From Alligator mississippiensis (Eukaryota > Chordata > Crocodylia > Alligatoridae): DNA of 64,000 bases. Location of the stretch: positions 16,500,501-16,564,500 of the forward strand of contig NC_081835.1 of the NCBI RefSeq assembly GCF_030867095.1, in the 5' to 3' direction. The position numbers were made by a program, and so were the translations under genes. Shown piece after piece: positions 1 to 45,437 of the stretch; the first letter of the stretch is position 1, and every line of letters starts with the position of its first letter. A model generated the notes under the pieces. That model was not told the origin of the DNA and ran no database searches. It saw only the letters and a list, made by a program, of their open reading frames with translations.

Positions 1-3000
1 GAGAAAATAGTGCAGTTTGAACTAAATTAGTTTGCCTCGGCATTCATAAACCAAGATAAGAGTGTCCACAGCAGACCAGTGTGCCTCTTTCAGTAAATCA
101 GTTTACATCTCTCTGTGTAGATCTATCTGTGTTAGTTGCTTTCCATGACCCTCATTTCTGTAGCAGCTGAACTGTTTCTCCCATTTTTGCAGTGGGAAAC
201 TGAGGCACAGAAAGGTTTTATCTACAATACAAAGCTGCAATGCTTTATCTAAGCTGGCAGAATATAGCTAAAGCCCATGAAAGCCAGCTGTCTAGCTGGA
301 ATAGATTTACAACAATATAAAGGTGCTCTGTTACTAGTACAGGTATTCTCATACACAAAGAGATTGCAAAGGAGCCTTATATTTGTCCATAGTAGCTTTT
401 ATTTAAAAAAACAAAACAAACCAAAAAGGATTCCTTGGTTATTCGAGGCTCAGGTTTTAGACCAGTCTTTCAGCTGATCCAGTGAAATCAGGACAGCTTT
501 CTTACACAGGCAAAATAATGCTTGTTCAGCAAAGGATCCTGGCCACCACTTTACCAGTTGATAGGTGCTAACAAAGCAAATGGAGCAACCAGAGCAGCAG
601 AAAGGGGATCAGTGCAATTGGTGATCATGACAAATCTGTATTCAGGATTGGGAAATGACAAAGTGCTTCCTTTTTTGACCTGATAGTTTCCTTCTGCTGC
701 CTGTGCACAGGCCTGGCTCCTGCTTAAGCCCCTCTGGGATCCAGAAAGCAAGGGAGAGCCCTTAGGATCCTGATCAGGCAGGCAGGCTCAAAGCATGCCT
801 AAAATAATTCTTGCCTCTGAGCGCTTTCTAAATATGAGACCAAAGGTGAGAACAGACTGATAGGGAAGTGTGAGGAAGCAGTGAGATATATTGGTTAGCT
901 TTGCTTGCCAGCCACCCAGCCATTGGCAGGGGAGACTTCCAAGTGGGGCAATGATGTGGCTTGGTGGATGTGCACAGGAGGCTTCTCTTACAGTTTGTGA
1001 ACAGCCTCTCCAAAGACACAGATCACCTAAGATGCATCTTTGGGTGTCTGGCCATGCAATATTACCTTCTGTCCCTCTCCCCCCCACACGCACACCCCAC
1101 CTCATCTTTCAGGTTGCCATCAAAAACAGGATGGCAGGTCTGGTTATATGAAAACACGATGTGGTTGAGAACCTTCCTGGAATAGGCTCCTCTCTCTCTT
1201 TTCTCTCTTAAAACACTGTGAAGTTAGGCCTGCATTGAAAAAGGGGCCAAATTTAACAGTAGTGAGATATAACAGTGTTATAATAGAGGTCACCTGTTAT
1301 GGTTGGTTTCGTGGTGGAGAGAGGTCACTACTCGAGTCAAGAAATGAACTGTTTTTCCTCTTCACTTTTTCTATCATTCAGTGAATTAGAACAACCAAAC
1401 AGCCTCTCGGTTTGTTTGACTTCAGCTGTACATTGAATTAGAGAGCACTCGATCTTCAGATAAAAGATGCATGAAATGAAAAACGTGCATCAATGGGTTG
1501 TCAAAGAGATGCTGTGAGGACAGCTCCCTTAGGTTCTCCTGCGCTCAGCAGAAACACTGCTACCGCACTGTCGGATCAATCAGGTTTGGTTCTTTCCTGT
1601 CTGCCCTGAATATTATGCTCAACCCAGTGAAGCTTGAGCACAGCTTGGCCACCTTTTATACGGTGAAATATGGAGGGGTTTGATCAGGCAGGGAAAGTAC
1701 CTCCTTAAAGATGACAAGCAGTTTTTTGGTTTTTTTTCCTCCTAGCAGCCCACATAATAGTACATCTGTTTTGAAACTCATAAAATACACTTATTATAAT
1801 GTTGGGGGGTTTTTTGGTCTTATTCCTTTGGATTTTGCTTTTTGGGGCATTCTTTAATCTCAGAAGTTCATGCAAATTCAGTTGCTGAGAAATGGTGACA
1901 TCACAAATCTTATGGGCATGTTAATCATTGACTGTAATCTGAGATGCTCGTAGACTGTACAACTTTTGCCCTCCCATGCACACTCTTTGCTGCAAGGCAC
2001 TAGTCATGTCAGCTGAGGCCATACAGCAGCTGTAACCAAGGCGGGATAGCAGGGTATAAGTATAGAGTGTGACCAAGTGACAGAAGAATGCTTGTGGCAA
2101 AAGGCTGCTACATGAATAGCAATGAGGTTACAAAGGGTCGATTCATCAGCCCTTTCTGGGATTTTCTAAATAGGGACTACAGCCTATTTTTGAAAATATA
2201 ACTGACCATAAAAATTCAGGCTTTTCTAAAAATGAGGGAGATATTGGGTCTCCCTTAACTCCAAGTCTCAGATATGCAAAAGGTGTTCAGGTTACCTTTT
2301 ACTGAAGCACCTGTCTGACTTGTCAGAAAACAGAAGTTCAAGTCATAGTATTGAATGGGTTCCTACCTTGTCTAAATTAAATGTTGTCTTTTCTCTGGGT
2401 TTAGCTACTCAGGTGGATTTTTACCTATCCATTCCTGTGCTGTCAGTGGCTGTTTCCATTCTACCAAATACCTGAAGCTTGGAGGAAATGGCTTAAATGC
2501 CACCAGGGTCTAATAGATAACTACAGCACTATGAGTGAAATCATAGCCCCATTGAAATCAGAAGCCTTTAACTTGAATGGAGGATGGATCTCACTGCAGC
2601 TGAATTTTACTATATGCTGTAAAATTCAAAATGTACAGGTCCACATTAGGCAAGTGCATCTAACGTACCATATTTTCTTGCATGCAACATGCGCCTTTCA
2701 CCCCCTGCAAAAAAACTGCTCCTGGAAATTGGACTGTCTGTTATATGTGAGAAATATGGTAAAAGCAGGTTCTGCCACTTACCTGCTAAAATCCAAAGTA
2801 AAATCTGCAGCCACCCACAGAGAGGAGAACAATGCACAGGCTCTGCTCTCTGGTTGCTGCTGCTCAGTTACTACAAGGAAAGATTTTTTTTTTCCATTCT
2901 GCCTTTCAAAAACGAGATGCACGTTATATTCTGGGGCACGGATGTGAGAAAAATGGCATTTAATTAAGCTGAACCAAAGGAAAGGGTGGTTTCCATAGTC

Positions 3001-4147
3001 ACACTTCCATTTGCCTGAACATGACAGAAACTTTACCGTGGTGTAACCCCATTAACCAACGCTCGATTACAGGCGCTAAACAAAGAGACAAGGCTCAATT
3101 AAGTCCTGAGCAACATATGCTTGAGACAGGTTTTGCAGGTTGGGAATTAAGACAAACTGAATATTTGGTTTTGTAAATTTATGGTGCAGAGAAAATGGTG
3201 ATCTTTTAATGACCCAAATAGTGCCAGGCTGGCCCACAGCCTTAAAAGGTTGCTGACCGTTGTTTTAATGCATTACATTAGATCTGTGCACTTTTCTTTC
3301 CTATTGCTATCTTATGAACTAAGTGAGAACATAGAGATGCAGATCTTGACAGAGGAAGAAATTCCTGGTTGCCACCATATACAAATTGAGGGCCAAAACT
3401 TCCAATTTGTTGTGAGCGTGGGGTTACATGAAAGTCAATCTAGTGTTATGCCGTGGAGAATTAGACCTGGACTTAAGCTCGTGAAAGCAATCCTGCACTG
3501 CAGCTACACAAGACTGTCTAACATTTGCTGCTGAGGTTAGGTTAGGGCCACAGTTAAGAGTGGCCACAGTTTTGAGATGTAGAGTTCAGAGAAGCACATC
3601 AAACCCAGTGTTTAAGTGCAAAGGTAGGAGTCATATGTGACCACAAGCTACTAGTAGACCAAGCAGATTTCCAGGTTGACTGGTCATTTATACAGAGTTC
3701 CCAAGTCATCCTGTGCTATGAGATACCCAGGAAACAAGCCCCACATCTTTTCCAGCTGCCACAGTCAGGTCACCCCTCGTGTTGCTCACTTGGAATAACC
3801 ATCATGCTTTCTGGAGGGTGCATTCATATTGGTTAGACCATTGCAGGTAGAGCTATGCAGAGATCAGAAGCTGTTGCCCTTTTACACTTGGTTCCACCCC
3901 TTGCTCCAAAGGAGACTGAAAGAAACTAGCTGGGTAGTGTAGGCAGGAGGTAATGTCTAGTGGGTTTAGGCCCTTTTATTCCAGATCTATCCAAGAAATT
4001 CTGCGTGAAACTGTACTGTTGCCAAACTAGGGCAAATTCCCTCTCCTTATAACTTCCTTTTCTTCCTGTTCACTGCTACAGGGTGATAGAGCCTATGCCA
4101 AATGTTATACACATGCAGAGTTTCATTGACTTAAATCTCTTTTGCAG
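1..4147 (+). other. GRIP2: GRIP2 intron (partial) upstream of the PDZ5 exon
   Basis: I found no exon here. The expected preceding GRIP exon, encoding the end of PDZ4 and the start of PDZ5, was not recognised and should lie upstream of base 1. A short MIR-like piece is visible near 184-220 (gggaaactgaggcacaga). Short open frames on both strands, the longest at 2531-2947, have no recognisable protein content. The intron ends in cttttgcag at 4147. Confidence 0.7.
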
Positions 4148-36970
<32,823 letters not shown>

Positions 36971-39190
36971 GGAGGGAGGATGCGAATGGGAGGTACCTTC
37001 AGGCCCTGGCAGGGCAGAGAAACTGTTGGGTATCCATTGTGTTTTTCCTGTTTTGCACTGGTATTTGTAATGTAATATGACTTGCAAAAGTGGGGTGCGT
37101 CTAAAACTCTTAATTCAGAGACCACCAAGCAGTATGAGCTACGTGGGATGAGCAGCTTAGGCTTTGGGTAATGCAGATGGTCAAATGGGCTGCCGGTAGC
37201 AGAAAACAATATCCAAGGTTGCTTACTATTGACAGGGCGGCCTTCAGTCATCCCTCCACTGAGGTGAGCTTTCACCCTGCACGGGGTCATGGAGAGCGGG
37301 TCAGCCCCTAGGCCCTCTGCCACCCTCATCCTGAAGGGCTTGGCCATCCTTTTAAATGTGCTCGGTGCTATTTTTTTTTCTTGTTTGCCCTGTTAATCAT
37401 GTACAGCAAGATCAACATGACCTGTATGCTCCAGTAATGGAAACTGCTTCGTTTTAAACCATGATTGCTAAACTGGCTTTGAAATTCCCTTCACTCACTA
37501 ACACTTGGGCAGTGTTGATGTCCATGGAAAACATCTCAGACTTTTTTGCCAGTGGGTAGCTGCCATTTTTATGCATTTAATTTGAAGCCAAATCTCTTCT
37601 GAGAATGGTTTGGTGTCTTTATCTCACATTTGGATATCTCCCCCCATCACGACTCCACCGCACTACACTTACCCCCTTTGGAAAAACAATGAAGCACTTT
37701 GCCCACTTGGCAACTCCAAGACATGATTGATTTATTTGTCTGCATATAACTGTACAGAACTTTTAGAGGAACGTGGCATCCAGGACAAAAAGCCAGTGTG
37801 TGATTGTCCAAAGTCACTGGCCCTCTTGTTCACATAGGCCATCCGGAGATGTCTCTCATTTAAAAAAAACCAGACTGTTCAGGCTAGTAAACAGCTGAAC
37901 ACCATTCATCTTGATCCAAATTCCAGGGGTTTTTTTTCCTCCTGTTTTCAGTAAATAGAACCTTGTAGTCTCTTGGCAAACACTGGCATGAGAAGCCCTC
38001 TGCTAGATTGATGTTGTCTCTTCTGTTTTTATAAGCCTGTCCTGTATGGGGTCATCCTAGTGCAAATTCAAATGTGTACCTTTTATTTTTAATGCTGATG
38101 ATGGGTTTTAGACTCTTCCTGTTGTCTGCTGTAGCTGCCCTCTGGTTGCCTCTCGTTAATCTCTGTGACTTGTAAGCCGGATGCCTTTTCGGTCCCTACC
38201 CTCTCACACTGCATTGCCTCACCTTTTATAGAAGATACGGGCATGATGTTTGCATTGGTTTAATGATCCTCTGCAGCAAACTAATGAGAATGCAACCCAG
38301 GCCATGATCTCATCCCTTCTCATGTCCATGAGCTAGATAGCCATTACCTGTGCATTTTTACACATGGCAAAAGTGAGCGCCTGCTCCATGTGTCACATGT
38401 TAGCACTTTATTCTGATTTTTATTTGTTAACTGATGTCAGAAGGGCCTGATTTAGGGGAGGGTTTTTTTGGGAGGAGGGGGTGTTATTTAAAGATCTCTA
38501 CTTAGCAGAATTGGTCTATTCCTTATTTATTTTTTTTATTCTTCTTCTTCTTGTGTATTATTATGGATGCCACATTGATGTAGGTTTGAAATGTTCATTG
38601 TCTCGCCAGGACTGATTGCTTTATCTGTACTCTAGCCTGTTCCCTTCCAACAGCCCGAAGTGTCAGGGTGTTTCTTCAAGACACACATCCAGTCCCATCC
38701 AGCTAAGTGTAGTTGTAGCCATTCTCTTCAAGTATGCAATATCCCATGCCATTGCTGCCATAACTAGATAATGTGCCATAACCAATACTGCGGAGCATTG
38801 ACAGTGCAGCCGAAAGTGTTTTTTTATATGCAATATTCTAAACAGCAGAAGCTCGCTGTGGCTTCTCATAGGTTTTTAATGAAAACTTTTATTAAAGGCT
38901 TTAAAGAAACTCGGTCCTTGTATCCCTTCCTATGCATTTTGAATGATACTAAAATGAAATGCATTACTTAAATGTGTATTTTTATCCATATATTAGAATG
39001 TATTCCTTGTAAAGTATTTTTATATGCTAATTTTCTTATGTATCGATGAAAGCACAATATTTAAGGGTACAGCATTTCAAAGAATATTTTAGTCCAGTTT
39101 TGGACCTATTTGTAAATCTCTGTATTTAAATGGGATTGCGATGACTTTGATTTTTTTTTTTAATTAAATAAAAACAAATGAAATGCATTG
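36971..39190 (+). other. GRIP2: GRIP2 3'UTR
   Basis: About 2.2 kb from the stop codon to just past the AATAAA at 39167-39172. There are no transposon ends in it, and the last 300 bases are very AT-rich. A G-rich run is at 38456-38483 (gaggg, ggaggaggggg). The antisense open frame at 36892-37347 overlaps the last exon and the UTR and has no protein homology that I recognise. The end is predicted from the signal only. Confidence 0.75.
39167..39172 (+). promoter_or_regulatory. GRIP2: GRIP2 poly(A) signal
   Basis: A canonical AATAAA inside taattaaataaaaac, at the end of an AT-rich UTR. It is the first strong signal that fits a repeat-free UTR. A MIR SINE begins about 230 bases downstream. Confidence 0.7.
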
Positions 39191-39404
39191 GTCCCTGTTC
39201 TCAAATCCCTTTCTGCTAAAGGCCAGGATCTGGATAATGCACCACATCCAACAGCTTTTCACTTTCTTTGCATACCCTGAAACTCAACTCAGTGCTCAAG
39301 GCGTATGCAGGGTGTAAGCCCCAAACCAAGGTGGCATGCAAAAGAGGACAAAATGTGCACTTCAGCTTGGCTCATTAGAGGTAGTGCTGCCTCAGCACGA
39401 TTAT

Positions 39405-39600
39405 TTGGTTAAAGCCCTGGTCTGGAACTCAACATGGTCTATCCCAGTTGTGTGACTGACTTGCTGAGTGACTTTGGACGAATCATCTCATTCTTTGAGC
39501 TGTATTTTTCCTATCTGTAAAAAATGGAAATAATGATATTGACATTTTAAAGCACTTTGAGATCTACTGATGCCATATACTTTATATATAAGGTAGTATT
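39405..39600 (+). mobile_element. MIR SINE
   Basis: Blocks are in MIR order: gttaaagccctggtctggaa, then gtgactttggacgaatcatc, then tgagctgtatttttcctatctgtaaaaaatgg, then aaagcactttgagatctactgatg. This is the best preserved MIR in the window. Confidence 0.8.
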
Positions 39601-39702
39601 AAAGTTGCCTGGCACTTCTTATTATGTGCCCCTGTTTTCACTTGTTTATAGCTTGGAGTGCTTGGGTTGAAATTTTCCATGCCAGGTGTCTGCCACAGGC
39701 TG

Positions 39703-39746
39703 ATTTTTTTTATTTTTTTTTTATTATTATTATTTTTTATTTTTTT
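39703..39746. repeat. T-rich / (TTA)n low-complexity tract
   Basis: Poly-T with ATT/TTA units (ttattattattattttttat). Confidence 0.9.
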
Positions 39747-40962
39747 GTGGTGGGGGTGGAATTTGGCCAAAATGGTTCTGGGAGCGGGGTTAGGGAAGAG
39801 ACTGCTTTACCTAAATTGCAGATCCATGAAATCTGGCAGGGCTGGGATGTCATGGATGTTCTTTTTGCCACCCCCATGCAAATCAGCCAGTATTTGGCCA
39901 AGTCATAATAAGTCTTTGAAAAGATTGCAGTTTGTATATGCTCAGTAGGAACTTCTTAGATTTTACCCTCTAAATTCCTGGAAGGTCTCATTGCAGTCTG
40001 GGGCTGAACAGGACTTGCAGGTCTCAGTCAAAGTGCAAGACTCCATTTTGAATATGAATCAGTTTGCTGCCTTTGTTGCCAATTATAGAGGGAAAAGAAG
40101 TGGAATTTCAAGGAGCGATGGCACAGAGCTAATAGCTAAGTGCTGTTATACAGGCAGTGCACTTAAGGAGAGACATGGTATGCTCCCTCTCCCCTACACC
40201 CTGGAGTGATGAAAGGTGAGGTGGAGACATTGCCATGGCAAGTGCTTACAGGTGGGTACTGCTATCTGTTCCCCCATGCCCATGTATGAACGTATTTGTG
40301 CACATATATTGGGCAACCCAGCTCAGGGGGTGAATTCAGAGGTATATAAGACCATGGGCTCTACTCTTCAGATCCTGTGGCTTCCCAGCTGGAGTAATCC
40401 CCACATTCCCTGTCTCCTCTGCCTACACAAGGGTTGAACTTTCCGTACCTTTCCCTCCACCCATGTGTGTTGGGCCCAGACACAATCCAGATGTAAGTCT
40501 TGCTGGGAAACCTTGTGAATTTAGATGTGGTTTCTACTTAATGATCCATGCTGCTATTGATTAAAGCAGCCCTTAATCTTGTGCGTACTTTGCCAGCGAG
40601 CTTGAGGCAGATGATTTTCCTATATGCTTAAGTAAAACACTCTTGACTTGAAACCTCAGGGAATGTAACAGCATAAAAACGAGCCTGTAAAATTATACTG
40701 CCTAAAATGGTACGGCTTATTCAATTTGCTGCAGCTGCTAGTGTTTCTGTAGGCCCAGCTTTTGCCACATGTTATGCAATGATGATGCAAATTGGTAGTT
40801 TCCATTGCTAGGGTGGTCTCACATCTGTTAGTGCCATTTGAAGTTCATTATAACATAGAGCTGAGGCTGAATCTACTTGCAATAATCCATTTTCAGCTGT
40901 ATCATGGAAGTAACACCTGGAGCAAGTTTGGGTAATCAACCACTTGCCTCACAACCTACATT

Positions 40963-40987
40963 ATCATGTATACATGGTATACATGAT
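40963..40987. repeat. 25-bp palindrome
   Basis: atcatgtatac, a 3-base loop (atg), then gtatacatgat: perfect 11-bp arms. No known function. Confidence 0.9.
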
Positions 40988-43193
40988 ACATGATTAGAGT
41001 GCATCCATTTGATCATCTTTTTTGTACCCTACAAACCATAGGCGATGTGTAGGGGGGCATACTCCCCCCCGCCCCTAGATTGTCCCTCGCTGGCCGGGGG
41101 TGGGGGCGCCGAGTGAATCGCTGGCCAGTCCCCACCCTGAGATCCACCCCGGCCGGCACTTCTGGTTTTGCCACTGGCACTGTGATCGGAGGCAGTAGTT
41201 GCCCATGCTACAAACTAGCTGTTGGAGAAAAACCATAAGAAGGGAGGAACATGATGAATCCAAAACTTTTGCTGAAATCAATGTACATGACAAGCCTGTA
41301 AAATGCTTCAGTGCTGAAGCACAGGTTTTTGTGGTGGTACCTCTTATTGGACCAACTATGTAGTTGGGAGGGACATGGACAGTGGTGAGCATCTCTGAAA
41401 CAGGATGTCTAATACAGCTCAGTCCTGCAGGGCATGGAAAGCATTAACTCTAGTTCGGCAAAGCACGTCACTTCCTTTCCGCTCACTTGGAGTTAGTCGG
41501 AGCTCATCACACGTACGCTTTCGTGTTTTGCTGGATTGGGGTGAGGGGGCTTATTACTTTGCAGGATCAAAGTCAGTTGGGAATATTCACAGATTGCCCT
41601 TTGTGTTAAAATGCCTATGGTCAGGTGGTGGGTGGAGAGCTGCTCTTCTCTGACTTTTTCTAAGCGGCACATTCTTTAGAACAAAGAGGTTTGGGATGTC
41701 TGGCATCTTTGGCCCCTGGTATGTAAGAGTCAACTGCCAACACAACTCAGGGCAAATTAAAGAGCTGTGTGCACGTTGTATAAATACTTGCTAATGTAAC
41801 GTGATAAATGTGGTCTCAGAGAACAGTAGCCTCTTCACCCAGCCTCCTTGCACACCAGGTAAGAGGTTCCCACTTGAGAGTGGTTGCTTGGAAAGAAGGA
41901 CCTGACTGCCTTCCCCATTAAGGAGCCCTACCCAGTTACAAAATACGCACTGCACAGGGTTGTTTGCAGGGCTGATTGCTGTGGCTTTACAAGGTCCTAG
42001 GACAAATGTTGTGGGGCTTGGGAGCCACTGTTAGTAAGGAGGGAATAGCATCCCTCAGTCTTGTTTGCCTCAACAACCTGTGCACCGTTTCTCATTGACA
42101 GAGACAGCTTTGTTGCCTGAGTTAAATGCTGAGGTGCTGCGTAGGCTGCATGTTTTACAGGTGGACAGCATCTGTCACCCTTTTTCAGGTAAATTGAACT
42201 CCATTGGGCTCAAATGAATGGAGTTAGAGACAAGGTGAATTTGACTGAATGGGTTCGGTATTGAGGCAGGAGGGGATGCTAGCTCGTATGGAAGTCCGGA
42301 TCCGCTGGGGCGTATTCTACACCAGGGCCTCAGACCCGAGGGTGAAAGTCGCTGAGATGAAGAAAACCCACGAGGCACTGACAGTGAAAGGGATGGGGGG
42401 AAAAAAGAAACTAGTGATCTCCAGCAAGGTCAAAACAAAGAGTGGATATGAGTGATAGGAAGCAGATCAATGTGATCAGCCAAGCTGTAAGTGAAGGGGA
42501 CAGAGTCTGAAGCTCAATTACATTTTCCTTTACAAGTATTAAGAAAACACCTGTAGAAGCCATGCAGGTCTCAACGAATTATATCAATGTGGGTCCCAGG
42601 GTTGGTCCAAACACCCATCTGCAGTCCTTGCAAGGTGCCCATCACTGGATGCCTCACTATTTAGAGAGTCTTTATGAACAGCAGGAAATTTCCCTGCCAT
42701 CCAGCATCTCTCTGATGTTTCTAAGGAAAGCAACGTGCCAGGCAGACGACACTCCCTCCCCACCCCGCTCCACCTCCTCTGTGAAAGGTGAACAGCACCT
42801 TCCTCATCTCTCCCAAGAGGGTATTCACAATCAGCATTTGGACAAAGGCCAATGGCTAAAGTTAACACAAAAGAGTTGGGGAGGGGAAATGTAAAATAAG
42901 GCATCCATTTAAAGAAAATTCGAGCAATCTTCAAATGTTCAAGATTGGGCAACAGCATGCAAAAAAACCCCACGACCCTTTGAACTCAAGGAAAACATGA
43001 TTTTTTAAATCCACCCAGGGCTGGGTACAGCTGTAATGAGGAGCCAACACACTGAAACGACTGTTATTCCCAACTACCCTATTCTTAGAAGCTATTGCAA
43101 AGAAGGTGTTGAGCTTTAAGACAGAACAGCCCCCACAGTTCATCTGAAATGAAAAACAAAAATGAAAAACACATTCAATTTATAAAGGAACAT

Positions 43194-43199
43194 TTTATT
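43194..43199 (-). promoter_or_regulatory. SLC6A6: SLC6A6 distal poly(A) signal (putative)
   Basis: tttatt on the + strand gives AATAAA on the transcript, in an A/T-rich context. A second copy is at about 43266-43271. Confidence 0.5.
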
Positions 43200-45414
43200 T
43201 TGTTATAAGGTGATTACAAACCCATCTAAAAAAGCAAAGATGACTTAAAAATATCGATATACATTTTATTTCTCTAAAAAGCAAAACAGAAACTGCAAAG
43301 TACAAACATTTACCATATACACAAAGGCTAAGTTTTAGGATTAAGTTACACTCCAGGATCTTATTCAAATACAAATATTTCTTCCTGGAACAAAAAACTT
43401 TTAAAATGTTTTAAAAATGTTTTTAAAAAAGTTCAGATGACTTTTTAAAGGAGGACACGGACATGTCCTCAGTCTGCCATGTACTATTCATCACATGTTA
43501 CAGTCACAGTTTTTAGGAACTTAAATGATGTTTTAAAAAACCACCACTGTTTTTAGCCAAAAACATCAAACAAGATGGACCACCTCTTATAATGTGAAGT
43601 CCCTGGAAAGCTATCAGGTAACAATCACAACATTACACTGAGAAAACAACATCCTAGTAAAACAGCACATGTTTCAGAGCAATACTTTGAATCCAATGAG
43701 AGAACATCCTTGGGTTTTTGGACAGAAGCCGATCATAAACCAATTCTAAAAGACCCTTGATGTTTTGGCTTCTCCGCAAAATCTCAACACTGGAGTTCTC
43801 CCATTTTTTCTACTATACAACCTTTTTTACATCTCAGATGCAGAAGCAGAGATCAGCAATCTATAGACAATATGTTCCACAATAAAGAAGCAAGTCCTCT
43901 AGTCCCAATCAGGCTTCACTTTCTGCTCTCCCAGTACTCTTGTTTGGGTGTCAAATCTCACACCTTGGGCCATTAGATATTCGTTCACTTAAGGCTGTTT
44001 AAATGGTTTGCATGTGCTCCAGGACAGGTGACAAAGATAATGCACTGAAATGAAGGTTTCAGTCTTGCTCTGCAAACCTGCGGTGCTCTCGGTTAGACCT
44101 ATTTTAAATTCCATGCTGCTCAGGGAGTGCAATTTGTTTAGCCCCAGCAAGATTTATTTCCAATTCTGACTTTTTTTGTGGATATGCTAACAACAACGTT
44201 GTTGAATGTTTTTTCAACCAGTTTCCATCAATGATGGGATTGTCTGGAAGCTGAGAGTTTCAACCATTTCAGTAACATTTTCTATCAAAATTCAGTTTTG
44301 GTGAAAAATAGCAAGAGAAATTGGTAGAATGTCTCATGGATTTTCCAATCTAATTTTTTTAAGCAGCTTTGCCTGTTTCCTTGCCAACTATCGCTATTTG
44401 CTTCTTTCTGAGTTTAAATCAAACCTAAAGTTGTCCTTTGTTGACCTTCTTCAGATTTTTTTTTTTTTTAGTTCTTGATTTAGTTCCTGAAAACCATCCC
44501 AAACTGAAAACATGCCAATTTGTTTTTCATTGGAATAAGATGTGAAAAGTTAAATGAAACAACTATTTGATGTGAAGATTTTAATTTGGGCAGATATAGG
44601 CCATTTTTTTCATCAGAAAAAGATCCGACAGGAGCATTAATTGGTTTTCTGTCATCTGTGAAGTGTCACTAGTTGCTTTAGGGATGCTTTCTTTGTCAGG
44701 AGCAGGGAGTTGTCGAGATACTCTGCTTTCCTTTCCTGAGGCATCTCAAAATATATTAGTGATACTTCACACAGGTGTAAAACCAATGTACCCTAGGTAA
44801 TACTAATTCCTGTGTGAGCAAGTGTATGCCATTCAGGGCACCTGTAGCTTAGGTTAAAACTAATTATCAAAGATTAAACATTATATCCTGATGGTTCCCA
44901 AACTAGTCTAATCCAAGGTTTAATAACCTCTCTTAATCCTAAATGCAAGGCTTGTAACTCTGGAAGGGATCAGCCCAAGCTATGATGGCTAGATACATAT
45001 CTGAGCTCTCCCAAAGCTTGGGGGATGTGTTGTTCTGTGGTTTCTCTACAGCCTATTATAGACAGAAGGGGTAGCTATTATTTTTATCCCTGACCCAATC
45101 TTCCCCAAAGTTCACCCATGTTGGATTTCAGGCTTTTGTTTAATCGCATCACTATTCACTAGAGGCTGTCTTGAATGTTAGGCTTCTTGTGTGTGAAGAC
45201 TGGCTAAACTTTTCCCATTCCCTCTACAGTCCATCACTGTGAATCTTCAAGTGAGGTGACATGGCATTCATGCTATAAAATACTCCTAAGAAGGAGGAAT
45301 GACTTTTTTTTTCTTCTTAAGACCAGCATACTTTGCCAGGAGTGCCTAATCAGGTCATCTCCCAAGACCTATAATGTGTAACTCCAAAGTAAAAAAACCA
45401 TCTCTCCTAACCAC

Positions 45415-45437
45415 GTGTGTATGTGTGTGTGTGTGTA
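45415..45437. repeat. TG-rich microsatellite in SLC6A6 3'UTR
   Basis: gtgtgtatgtgtgtgtgtgt followed by ac. Short dinucleotide tract. Confidence 0.85.

Larger units (their letters stand above)
39191..43174. other. Intergenic region between convergent GRIP2 and SLC6A6
   Basis: About 4 kb between the two predicted poly(A) sites. It holds a MIR (39405-39600), T-rich low-complexity DNA (39703-39746), a short palindrome (40963-40987), a GC-rich block (41050-41160) and a piece of transposon-like sequence near 41318-41375 (ttattggaccaactatgtag). Frames at 42249-42455 and 42562-42973 have no recognisable product. No gene is supported here. Confidence 0.7.

Noticed and set aside
2531..2947. 138-codon + frame in the first GRIP2 intron
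   Set aside because: No similarity to GRIP PDZ4/PDZ5 exons or any family known to me, and no suitable splice sites in phase with 4148.
42562..42973. Overlapping 110- and 129-codon frames between the genes
   Set aside because: Opposite-strand overlap, no signature, no nearby promoter or splice signals that I can defend.
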